Source: Pseudoxanthomonas sp.
Lineage (GTDB): Bacteria; Pseudomonadota; Gammaproteobacteria; Xanthomonadales; Xanthomonadaceae
Assembly: GCA_026785795.1 (NCBI GenBank)
Contig: JAJAZJ010000029.1
Span: 1 to 5,908 of the forward strand
Reading direction: 5' to 3'
DNA: 5,908 bases
Part shown: piece by piece, positions 1-5,901 of the stretch
How positions within the stretch are numbered: position 1 is the first letter of the stretch
How the letters are laid out: each line of letters begins with the position of its first letter
Program-made: the position numbers and the translations under genes
The notes under the pieces: model-generated
Told to the model about the DNA's origin: nothing
What the model saw: only the letters and a program-made list of their open reading frames with translations
The model's database searches: none

Positions 1-100
1 CGGGCCGTATGCGGACGGCACCCAGACTGTGGATGTACCGGCGGCAGTGCTGCTGCCGCACGCGGCGCCTGAATATGCCAGCCTGTTTGCCAGGCCGTGA
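1..100 (+). CDS. C-terminal end of an unrecognised protein (partial, 5' end outside window)
   Basis: An open frame enters from the left edge (first full codon at base 2) and ends at TGA 98-100. It encodes 32 residues beginning GPYADGTQTV and ending ASLFARP. Codons are GC-rich in the third position, as in the neighbouring genes, which supports a real coding end. The tail is rich in Ala, Pro and Leu and has no motif that I can assign to a family, so no function is given. It converges with the S8 peptidase gene, whose stop lies 66 bases downstream. No strong intrinsic terminator with a T-run separates them; only a weak 5-bp stem (CGGTT/AACCG, about 112-132) is visible. Confidence 0.5.
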   Translation, partial: GPYADGTQTVDVPAAVLLPHAAPEYASLFARP

Positions 101-166
101 GCGGGTGCAGGCGGTTCGACACCGATAAACCGAGCAAACGGGCTGGAACCCCGCCCAGATGAATCG

Positions 167-1396
167 TTATTGGCCGCTCTCCGGACTAGGCTGACGCTCG
201 CTAGGAGTAGCCAACTTTCTTGCAGCTTCGACGGCACGCCGAGTGTGCAGCAACGGTTGTCCCGTCGCATTTAGGTCAGCAGTTTCCTCTAGCAGGCTTC
301 GCATCTGCGCCCCCGATAGTCTGGGATTTACGAATAGCATCTTGGCCGCGGCATTCACGATCACGGGAGTGGCCATTGAAGTTCCAGACGGATAGGAGAG
401 CGCGCCGCCGGGCAGCCGAGCCGGGACGCGGTCACCATTGGCATAGAGAGTGACCTCGGGGCCTGCGTTGCTCCAGTCTGTGGCAGCGCCATTGCGATCT
501 ACCGCCCCGACCAACAGGAAATTCGGCAGCGAAAACCTGGTTGCCGGATTCGCTGCCCGGACAGTGGTTCCTGCGTTCCCGGACGCGCCGACAAAGAGCA
601 CATCGGGTGCTGCAGCCATGCCGTCACGAAGGGCAGTGCGGATCGTGTCCACGGTGTATCTCGCCAATGCACTGCGCTCTTCAATCGGTGTGTCAGGCGC
701 GCACTTTTCAAGATTCCCCAAGTAGGCGCCTTCTGCGCGGCCCCAAGACATGTTTATGACCCGCGCTTTGTTCTCTACCAGAAACTTGAGTTGGTCTCCA
801 ATAGATGCAGCCTCTCGATCAGCCAACTCGCGGGTCCAGCAGGGAACCGGTGGCGATCCATGCCACCACTCCATGCGCGCTATGACGATCTCGGCTTGTT
901 CAAGTCCGGCCAAGGCGATGTCTGCTACTGCCGTTCCATGGGAGTAGCCAGTCCATCGCTGCACCGCTTCGTCAAACAATGCCTGCTCTTCAGGCGATTG
1001 CTGTTTCAGGCGCCGGGTCAGTGCCCGCGCCTGTGGACTGTCAACATTGCTGTCGATGTCATCGAATGCCTGCAAGACCCGATTGAGCTCGTCTTGCCAC
1101 ACCGAGACCGAAGCGGGCAGCTTTGCCGTCGGCGTGTCCTGGCGCAGCTTGAACGCGTCATATCCTCGGATCAAATCCTGCCCGCTTTCGTTTTGGGCAA
1201 TCCGACCAACAAAGAGCGCAGTGTCCACGCCGCTGTCCCAGATGCCGATTCGAACTTTGGGAGCGACAGGCGATGCGGAAAGCAGGACCTCACGTCCATC
1301 CCAAAATCCTCGTCCAGCTGGCTCACTGGCATTCGCCACCAGTGCGATCAAGCAGATGACCGCTGCTGCAAGCGTGTTCCGGGCCCTGAACGTCAT
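167..1396 (-). CDS. Secreted S8 (subtilisin) family serine peptidase
   Basis: Predicted exported serine endopeptidase, 409 residues from ATG 1394-1396. Numbered from that start, residues 1-23 form a signal peptide (Arg-containing n-region, hydrophobic core AAAVICLIALV, Ala-Asn-Ala before the predicted cleavage site). The S8 triad is complete: Asp54 in WDSGVD, His153 in SHGTAVA, Ser340 in SGTSMATP. Asn274 in ASGNAG is the oxyanion-hole residue. Asp and His are about 100 residues apart, against about 32 in subtilisin, because of a charged, probably helical insertion (about 85-148) containing DIDSNVD. The mature part has only two cysteines (186 and 232), which could form a disulfide after export. 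Only about 30 residues separate the signal peptide from Asp54, leaving no room for a normal inhibitor prodomain. The frame extends upstream to GTG 1454-1456, but that adds 20 residues before a textbook signal peptide and lies upstream of the start point predicted from a candidate promoter. The only SD-like match is weak (GGACGG, 1401-1406). It ends with TAA 167-169. Substrate is unknown. Family call is secure; export is likely. Confidence 0.92.
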   Translation of the reverse strand: MTFRARNTLAAAVICLIALVANASEPAGRGFWDGREVLLSASPVAPKVRIGIWDSGVDTALFVGRIAQNESGQDLIRGYDAFKLRQDTPTAKLPASVSVWQDELNRVLQAFDDIDSNVDSPQARALTRRLKQQSPEEQALFDEAVQRWTGYSHGTAVADIALAGLEQAEIVIARMEWWHGSPPVPCWTRELADREAASIGDQLKFLVENKARVINMSWGRAEGAYLGNLEKCAPDTPIEERSALARYTVDTIRTALRDGMAAAPDVLFVGASGNAGTTVRAANPATRFSLPNFLLVGAVDRNGAATDWSNAGPEVTLYANGDRVPARLPGGALSYPSGTSMATPVIVNAAAKMLFVNPRLSGAQMRSLLEETADLNATGQPLLHTRRAVEAARKLATPSERQPSPESGQ

Positions 1397-1458
1397 CACG
1401 CCGTCCGCCAGAAAGAAACCAACGCTAAGGACAAGCTGCCTAGTAGCATAGAGCACCG

Positions 1459-1485
1459 ATTTTATCCGCTAAGCGATACTGTCGC
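1459..1485 (-). promoter_or_regulatory. Candidate sigma-70 type promoter for the S8 peptidase gene
   Basis: Read on the minus strand, a TAAAAT -10-like hexamer lies at 1459-1464 and a GCGACA -35-like hexamer at 1480-1485, with a 15-base spacer, shorter than the ideal 17. Transcription would begin near 1452, leaving a leader of about 55 bases before ATG 1396. The -10 match is good and the -35 and spacing are mediocre, so this is a by-eye prediction only. If correct, it excludes GTG 1456 as the translation start. Confidence 0.3.
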
Positions 1486-1663
1486 ATGGCCTCCACGCCG
1501 TCAATGATTGTATTCCTGCGCCAGCTCGAGTGATGGGCTTACCAGAAACAGGGGTGGTCCAGCGCGGATATCATTTTCGTGGTCGCCCCGGCCGGCCGCG
1601 CAACCCAGCAGCGCGGAGAGCAATGGGAAGCAGTCCGCGCTCACTCTGGTTCGTTTGTGCTCG
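1486..1663. other. Non-coding stretch between S8 peptidase and dcp terminator, with a small repeat cluster
   Basis: No convincing gene is seen on either strand; the open frames that cross here are extensions of shadow frames of dcp. It contains three copies of the octamer AGCGCGGA: direct at 1561-1568 and 1610-1617, and inverted (TCCGCGCT) at 1634-1641. The last two could form an 8-bp stem with a 16-base loop. A 10-bp GC palindrome (CGGCCGGCCG) lies at 1589-1598. No tRNA, transposase remnant or recognisable insertion-sequence end was found. Confidence 0.4.
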
Positions 1664-1692
1664 AAAAAAACGCCACCCTGGGGTGGCGTTTT
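1664..1692 (-). terminator. Strong rho-independent terminator of dcp
   Basis: The arms AAAACGCCACCC (1667-1678) and GGGTGGCGTTTT (1681-1692) are perfect reverse complements, giving a stem of about 11 bp with a CTGG tetraloop. On the minus strand the stem is followed by a run of seven T (A-run 1664-1670 on the plus strand), the classic intrinsic terminator layout. It lies about 36 bases after the dcp stop codon. A shorter four-T run on the plus-strand side could allow weak termination in the other direction. It separates dcp from the downstream same-strand S8 gene, which therefore probably needs its own promoter. Confidence 0.9.
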
Positions 1693-1706
1693 CATTGATG
1701 TCCATC

Positions 1707-1721
1707 GCGGCCCGCGGCCGC
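1707..1721 (-). repeat. Short GC hairpin just after the dcp stop codon
   Basis: GCGGCC (1707-1712) and GGCCGC (1716-1721) form a 6-bp perfect inverted repeat with a CGC loop, 6 bases downstream of the dcp stop codon and before the main terminator. It has no T-run of its own. It may be a chance GC-rich match or an accessory 3'-end stem. Confidence 0.3.
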
Positions 1722-1727
1722 TGCCCA

Positions 1728-3905
1728 TCACTCCTTGCTGGCACCCTTGCCGGCGCCATCGGGTTCGGTCATCAGACCGCGCTTGCGCAGCAGCGGCTCG
1801 ATCTTGGGTTCGTGGCCGACGAAATTGCGGAACAGCACCATGGCATCCTCGCTGCCGCCGCGTGATAGCAGCGTGTCCCGGAAATGGTCGCCATTGGCGC
1901 GGGTCAGGCCACCGTTGTTCTTGAGCCATTCCGTGCTGTTGGCGTCCAGCACTTCCGACCAGATATAGGCGTAGTAACCGGCCGAGTACCCGCCCATGAT
2001 GTGGCTGAAGTAGGGCGTGCGGTAGCGCGGCGGCACCGGCGGAAAATAGATCCCGTCGGTCTTGAGCGCGTTGGTCTCGAACGCGATCACGTCGGCCGGC
2101 TTGGGCACCTTGTCGGCAGTAATCTGATGCCAGCGCTGGTCCAGCATCGCGGCAGCCAGGTACTCGGTGGTCTTGAAGCCCTCGTTGAACTTCGACGCGG
2201 CCAGCACCTTGTCCAACAGCGCCTGCGGCATTGGCGCTCCGGTCTTGTAGTCCTTGGCGTAGTTCTTCAGGACTGACGGCCAGTCGGCCCACATCTCGTT
2301 GACCTGCGACGGATATTCCACGAAGTCGCGCGGCACGCTGGTGCCGCTGAAGTATGGATACTCCACGTCTGAAAACAGGCCATGCAGCGCGTGCCCGAAC
2401 TCATGGAACATCGTGGTCACTTCATCCCAGGTCAGCAGGGTGGGATCGCCAGCCGGCGGCTTGGGCACGTTGAGATGGTTGGCGACCACCGGCTTGAAGC
2501 CAGTCAGCCCGGACTGTGACACGTAGGCATTCATCCACGCGCCGCCGCGCTTGGAGTCGCGCGCGTACATGTCTGCGATGAAGATGCCCAGCTGGCTGCC
2601 GTCAGCATTGAACACATCGTAGGTGGTGACGTCCGGGTGGTAGACCGGCAGATCGGTGCGCTGCTTGAAGGTCAGGCCGAACAGCTGGTTGGCGGCGTAG
2701 AACACGCCGTTCTCCAGCACGTTGGTCATTTCCAGGTAGGGCTTGAGCTCGCTGTCGTCGTAGTCGTATTTTTCGGCGCGGACTTTCTCGGTATAGAACG
2801 ACCAGTCCCACGGAGCCAGTTCAAAATCGCCGCCTTCCTTGTTGATCACCGCCTGCAGTTCGGCCGCTTCGCGCTTGGCGTTGGCGACCGCGGGCGGGGC
2901 CAGCTGTCCCAGCATGGCGTTGACGGCTTCCGGGGTGCGTGCAGTCTGGTCTTCCAGACCGAAGGCAGCGTGGTTGGGGTAGCCCAGAAGCTTGGCGCGC
3001 TCAGCGCGCAGGGTCATGATGCGGGAGATGATCTCGCGGTTGTCGAACTCGCCGCCGCGGCTGCCGCGAACCACGGAGGCCTCGTGCAGGCGCTGGCGCA
3101 GGGCGCGGTTGGTCAGCTGCGACTGCGGCGGCTGGCCGGTCGTGTTCAGAAGGGTGATGACGTACTTGCCTTCCAGTCCGCGCGCCTTGGCCAGGCCGGC
3201 GGCGGTGGCGATCTGCGGTTCGGTCAGGCCATCCAGCTGCATGACGTCCTCGACCACCAGCGCCGATGCATTGACCTCGGCCAGCACGTTCTGGCTGAAC
3301 TTGGTGCCCAGGCTGGCCAGCTCCGAATTCATGCTCTTGAGCGTCGCCTTGCCCGGGTCGGAAAGGTTGGCGCCCGAACGCACGAAACTGGTGTGGTAGC
3401 GATCCACCAGACGCAGGCCCTCGGCGTCCAGGCCCAGCGCGTCACGGCTGTCGTACAGGGCTTTGACGCGTGCGAACAGCTTGCCGTTGAGGCTGATGGC
3501 GTCGGAGTGCGCCGAGAACTTGGTGGAATACTCGCCCTGCAGTTTTTCACGGTCCTTGTTGGTGTCGGCACCTACCAACGCGAAAAACACCGTGGTGGCG
3601 CGGCCCAGCACCTGGCCGCTTTTTTCAAGCGCGATGATGGTGTTTTCGAAAGTTGCCGGCTCAGGGTTGTTGGCGATGGCGTCCACCTCTTTCAGCTCCT
3701 CGGCCATGCCGGCGTCGAAGGCGGGGGCGAAGTGGCTGTCCTTGATCAGGTCGAACTGCGGATAGTGCAGCGGCAGCGGGCTCAGGCTGAAGAACGGATT
3801 GGCGGCCTTGGCGGCTTCGGCAGCAGGTGGGGTGGTGACCTGGGCATAGGCGGGCATGGCGAGTCCAAGGGTGGCGGCAAGGGCAAGGGCGAGGCGGGTG
3901 GTCAT
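1728..3905 (-). CDS. dcp: Periplasmic peptidyl-dipeptidase, Dcp-type M3 zinc metallopeptidase
   Basis: A 725-residue M3 (thimet oligopeptidase clan) zinc peptidase. Dcp enzymes remove C-terminal dipeptides from short peptides and serve in peptide turnover. Residues 1-21 form a signal peptide (hydrophobic LALALAATLGLA, AYA before Gln22), so this copy is probably periplasmic. The long helical N-terminal part (about 35-480) is followed by the active site HEFGH at 501-505: His501 and His505 bind zinc and Glu502 is the catalytic base. Glu530 in DFVEYPSQ, 29 residues after the first His, fits the third zinc ligand in the spacing known for E. coli Dcp. The later segment FSHIMGGYSAGYYAYIWSEV (633-652) is the conserved substrate-binding Gly/Tyr region of M3 enzymes. 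Length with signal peptide is normal. The ATG start has a good ribosome site, AAGGAA at 3914-3919, 8 bases upstream. It is transcribed away from gpx and appears monocistronic, ending at the 1664-1692 terminator. The gene is intact. The Dcp assignment within M3 is strong; exact substrates are unknown. Confidence 0.95.
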   Translation of the reverse strand: MTTRLALALAATLGLAMPAYAQVTTPPAAEAAKAANPFFSLSPLPLHYPQFDLIKDSHFAPAFDAGMAEELKEVDAIANNPEPATFENTIIALEKSGQVLGRATTVFFALVGADTNKDREKLQGEYSTKFSAHSDAISLNGKLFARVKALYDSRDALGLDAEGLRLVDRYHTSFVRSGANLSDPGKATLKSMNSELASLGTKFSQNVLAEVNASALVVEDVMQLDGLTEPQIATAAGLAKARGLEGKYVITLLNTTGQPPQSQLTNRALRQRLHEASVVRGSRGGEFDNREIISRIMTLRAERAKLLGYPNHAAFGLEDQTARTPEAVNAMLGQLAPPAVANAKREAAELQAVINKEGGDFELAPWDWSFYTEKVRAEKYDYDDSELKPYLEMTNVLENGVFYAANQLFGLTFKQRTDLPVYHPDVTTYDVFNADGSQLGIFIADMYARDSKRGGAWMNAYVSQSGLTGFKPVVANHLNVPKPPAGDPTLLTWDEVTTMFHEFGHALHGLFSDVEYPYFSGTSVPRDFVEYPSQVNEMWADWPSVLKNYAKDYKTGAPMPQALLDKVLAASKFNEGFKTTEYLAAAMLDQRWHQITADKVPKPADVIAFETNALKTDGIYFPPVPPRYRTPYFSHIMGGYSAGYYAYIWSEVLDANSTEWLKNNGGLTRANGDHFRDTLLSRGGSEDAMVLFRNFVGHEPKIEPLLRKRGLMTEPDGAGKGASKE

Positions 3906-4153
3906 GCTGCGGGTTCCTTACGCGTGGATTTACCCCCAATCGTAACCGAAGCCCCTCCTGCCGGCCCGTGACGAAAGGCATGGCTGGGTGAGTTAGCGTG
4001 GCTCGCGATCCGCAGCCAGTTGAGTGCGGGCCCGTCTCGGTCAGAAAGTGGAAGCGGGCGCAGTGCAGGGCGCGCACGGCCGAATCCGCAGGATTGGGGC
4101 TTGCATGCGGGGTCGTTGCAGTGTTTGATGTTGCTTTACGATGGAAGACAGCC
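3906..4153. promoter_or_regulatory. Divergent intergenic region between dcp and gpx
   Basis: This 248-base stretch must carry the promoters for dcp (leftward) and gpx (rightward). A weak plus-strand candidate is TTGCAT (4101-4106) and TTTGAT (4124-4129) with a 17-base spacer, which would start transcription about 18 bases before gpx. No convincing -35/-10 pair was found for dcp. A 5-3-5 inverted repeat, AATCC-GCA-GGATT (4083-4095), lies just upstream of the gpx candidate and could be an operator, but a match this short may be chance. No small gene is supported here. Confidence 0.35.
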
Positions 4154-4636
4154 ATGACGACTGTTTACGATTTCCAGGCCGCCGATATCGACGGCGAGCC
4201 GGTTGACCTGTCCGAGTACCGCGGCAAGGCCCTGCTGATCGTCAACGTGGCCTCCAAGTGCGGCTTCACCCCGCAGTACACCGGACTGGAGCAGCTGTGG
4301 AAGGACTATCGGGACAAAGGGCTGGTCGTGCTGGGGTTTCCGTGCGACCAGTTTGGCAGCCAGGAGCCGGGCAGCGAGGAGGAGATCAAGAACTTCTGCT
4401 CGCTGACGTACGAGGTGGACTTCCCGCTGTTCGCGAAAATCGACGTCAACGGCGATCAGGCCCACCCGCTCTGGAAGTGGCTCAAGCAGGAGAAAAGCGG
4501 CTTGCTTGGAATCGGCGCCATCAAATGGAACTTCAGCAAGTTCCTGGTTGGTCGCGACGGCAAGGTGCTCAAGCGCTTCGCCCCAACCGATACGCCGGAA
4601 TCCCTGGTCGCGGATATCGAGTCCGCCCTGGGCTGA
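4154..4636 (+). CDS. gpx: Glutathione peroxidase family protein (probably thioredoxin-dependent peroxidase)
   Basis: A 160-residue thioredoxin-fold peroxidase that reduces hydrogen peroxide and organic hydroperoxides. The catalytic tetrad is visible: peroxidatic Cys36 in NVASKCGFTPQY, Gln70 in FGSQEPG, and Trp125-Asn126 in IKWNFSKFLVGRDG. Cys64 (GFPCDQFG) and Cys82 (NFCSLTYEVDFP) are also present. Cys82 sits where the resolving Cys occurs in plant, yeast and bacterial enzymes that use thioredoxin, so thioredoxin is a likelier reductant than glutathione (inference). Relative to the usual GFPCNQFGGQEPG, Asn is replaced by Asp and Gly by Ser, minor changes. There is no signal peptide, so it is cytoplasmic. 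The start chosen is ATG 4154 with GGAAG (4143-4147) 6 bases upstream. The frame is open further upstream, but the added residues do not resemble the family. Stop TGA 4634-4636 is 4 bases before the next gene, suggesting an operon. The symbol is the generic family name. Confidence 0.95.
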   Translation: MTTVYDFQAADIDGEPVDLSEYRGKALLIVNVASKCGFTPQYTGLEQLWKDYRDKGLVVLGFPCDQFGSQEPGSEEEIKNFCSLTYEVDFPLFAKIDVNGDQAHPLWKWLKQEKSGLLGIGAIKWNFSKFLVGRDGKVLKRFAPTDTPESLVADIESALG

Positions 4637-4640
4637 GGCC

Positions 4641-5039
4641 ATGCAAACGCTGCCCGTACAGCCGTTCTTCCAGGTGCACTTTTCCACGTTCCAGGATGGC
4701 TTGCGCGCCTATGTCACCGGGTACAACGGCAGCCTGGAGTGCACCCTGGCGTACTGGCGCATGATCGCTGTCGAGTTGCGCGAGCGGCGCCCGGCGCAGC
4801 TGCTGGTGGTGGATGTGATGGACGGGGGCGTGCCGCCGCCGGAGCAGCTGCTGGATTTCGTGCGCCTGATGGTGGATGAGGATCTGCACGAACTGCGCAT
4901 CGCCTACGTGGAGGACAAGCCCGACTCCATTCCCAAGGTCGAACTGGCTGGGATCTTCGCCCATGAGCATGGCTTCTGGGTGCAGATCTTCGATAGCGAA
5001 GTCGCGGCCATGACCTGGCTGCGTTACGGGGCGACCTGA
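4641..5039 (+). CDS. Hypothetical protein, 132 residues, possibly STAS/SpoIIAA-like fold
   Basis: I do not recognise a named family with certainty. The protein starts MQTLPVQPFF and is predicted soluble and cytoplasmic, with no signal peptide or membrane segment and one Cys (34). The apparent order of elements is: strands around 10-28, a helix around 34-49, a buried strand QLLVVDVM (53-60), a helix at 67-79, a strand LRIAYVED (85-92), a helix at 98-110, a strand WVQIFDS (113-119), and a final helix ending in AAMTWLRYG. This beta-alpha alternation, closing with F-D-S-x-x-A-A-M-x-W-L, recalls the SpoIIAA-like/STAS domain proteins that often sit beside metabolic genes; this is inference from pattern only. 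ATG 4641 is 4 bases after the gpx stop, with GAGG (4635-4638) overlapping that stop at a short 2-base spacing, so translational coupling with gpx is likely. GC-rich third positions support coding. It converges with fpr. Confidence 0.8.
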   Translation: MQTLPVQPFFQVHFSTFQDGLRAYVTGYNGSLECTLAYWRMIAVELRERRPAQLLVVDVMDGGVPPPEQLLDFVRLMVDEDLHELRIAYVEDKPDSIPKVELAGIFAHEHGFWVQIFDSEVAAMTWLRYGAT

Positions 5040-5042
5040 CCC

Positions 5043-5108
5043 ACCCGGCTGGCCTGCGCACACGGCAAGAACCGTGTACCCAGGAAAAGACGCGCAGGCA
5101 GCCCGGGT
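5043..5108. repeat. Long nested inverted repeat between convergent genes
   Basis: Three nested arms pair in order: outer ACCCGG-CT (5043-5050) with AGCCCGGGT (5100-5108, one bulged base), middle GCCTGCGC (5052-5059) with GCGCAGGC (5092-5099), and inner ACACGG (5060-5065) with CCGTGT (5072-5077). The inner loop is CAAGAA, and one 14-base bulge lies at 5078-5091. The structure fills the gap between the stop codon of the 132-residue gene and the stop codon of fpr. Neither strand has a T-run after it, so it is not a standard intrinsic terminator. It may act as a bidirectional 3'-end structure protecting or ending the converging transcripts. Confidence 0.55.
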
Positions 5109-5887
5109 CACTTCTCTACGAAAGCGCGCTCGAAGACGTATTGTCCTGGGATCCCCATGCGGGGCGCAGCGATGAAGTGTCTGCCGTCGAGCAGCGTGCG
5201 CAGATCGGCGAGCATCTGCGGGCTGCCGCAGACCATGGCCCGGTCATGTTCGGCCTGTAGTGGTTCGATCGCCAGGCTGTGCGCCATCTCGCCGCTGGCC
5301 ATCAGCCCGGTCAGGCGCCCGTGATGCTTTAAGGGTTCACGGCTCACCGCGGGGTAGTCGTGCAGTTTCTGGCGGATCACGTCGCCCAGGGATTGATGCC
5401 GCGGCAGCTCATTCCGGATGTATTCGCGTTAGGCCAGGTCACTGGCCATGCGCACGCCATGGGCCAGGATCACCCGCTCGAAGCGTTCATAGGTGGCCGG
5501 GTCCGTGATGATGGACAGCCACGGCGCAAGCCCGGTGCCGGTGCCCAACAGGTACAGGTTGCGGCCTGGATGCAGGTCGCCGATCAACAGCGTGCCGGTG
5601 GGTTTCTTGCCGACCAGCACGCGGTCGCCGGGCTGGATGTGCTGCAGGCGCGAAGTGAGCGGTCCGTTAGGGACCTTGATGATGAAGAACTCCAGCTGTA
5701 CTTCCCGGTTGGCGCTGGCAAAGGAGTAGGCGCGCAGCGACGGCTTGCCGTCTACTTCCAGGCCGATCATTACGAACTGTCCGTTATCGAAACGGAAGCC
5801 ATCGTCGCGGGTAGTGGTGAAGCTGAAGTAGTCGTCGGTCCAGTGACGGACGTCGAGCACCGTCTCCGTGCCGAATGCCGAGGACAT
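5108..5887 (-). pseudogene. fpr: Ferredoxin/flavodoxin-NADP+ reductase interrupted by an in-frame stop
   Basis: Fpr is an FAD enzyme passing electrons between NADPH and ferredoxin or flavodoxin, often linked to oxidative-stress defence. The frame would encode 259 residues, the normal length, with all the expected parts: FAD-binding RAYSFASA (52-59) and VPNGPLTS (72-79), NADP-domain KKPTGTL and LLGTGTGLAP (113-122), CGSPQM (220-225), and the C-terminal ending VFERAFVEK. Codon 153 is TAA (5429-5431). Reading continues in the same frame on both sides (ASDLA, stop, REYIRNELPRH), so this is a nonsense change, not a frameshift; relatives have Tyr here, and TAC or TAT to TAA is a single substitution. 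The product would be 152 residues, lacking the second half of the NADP domain. A GTG at 5380 could at most restart a 90-residue fragment. The start is taken as ATG 5885-5887 by resemblance to family N-termini, although no SD is visible upstream and the frame stays open to the window edge. It could instead be a sequencing error or a redundant paralog. Confidence 0.88.
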
Positions 5888-5896
5888 GCGGTGATT

Positions 5897-5901
5897 GGAG
5901 G
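5897..5901 (+). promoter_or_regulatory. Possible ribosome binding site of a rightward gene beyond the window
   Basis: GGAGG at 5897-5901 is a perfect Shine-Dalgarno core on the plus strand, followed by CGAAAAG to the window end. A start codon just past 5908 would give normal spacing for a gene divergent from fpr. Only the motif itself is seen; it may be chance. Confidence 0.2.

Noticed and set aside
791..1507. 238-residue plus-strand frame opposite the S8 gene
   Set aside because: It is antisense to a gene with an intact Asp/His/Ser triad, has no plausible start region, and its Cys/Arg-rich sequence is typical of a shadow frame.
1457..1663. tRNA, small RNA gene or insertion-sequence remnant in the S8-dcp gap
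   Set aside because: No cloverleaf or T-arm consensus, no transposase-like translation and no matched terminal inverted repeats with target duplications were found.
1501..2292. 263-residue minus-strand frame overlapping the end of dcp and the terminator
   Set aside because: It is a shadow frame of dcp that runs straight through the strong terminator. The sequence is Arg/Gln/Ala-rich with no recognisable domain.
2637..3971. 444-residue open frame on the plus strand opposite dcp
   Set aside because: It lies antisense to a gene with clear M3 motifs. Long stop-free antisense frames are expected from GC-rich codon bias, and its translation (Val/Gly/Gln-rich, no motif) resembles no family I know.
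3998..4153. Upstream extension of the peroxidase by 52 residues from GTG 3998
   Set aside because: The peroxidase family begins close to the V-Y-D-F segment. The extension has no export signal or family match, and a good ribosome site precedes ATG 4154.
5381..5431. Frameshift splitting fpr into two genes
   Set aside because: Both halves are in the same frame and the bases between them translate to expected Fpr sequence. The only lesion is the TAA codon, so no indel needs to be assumed.
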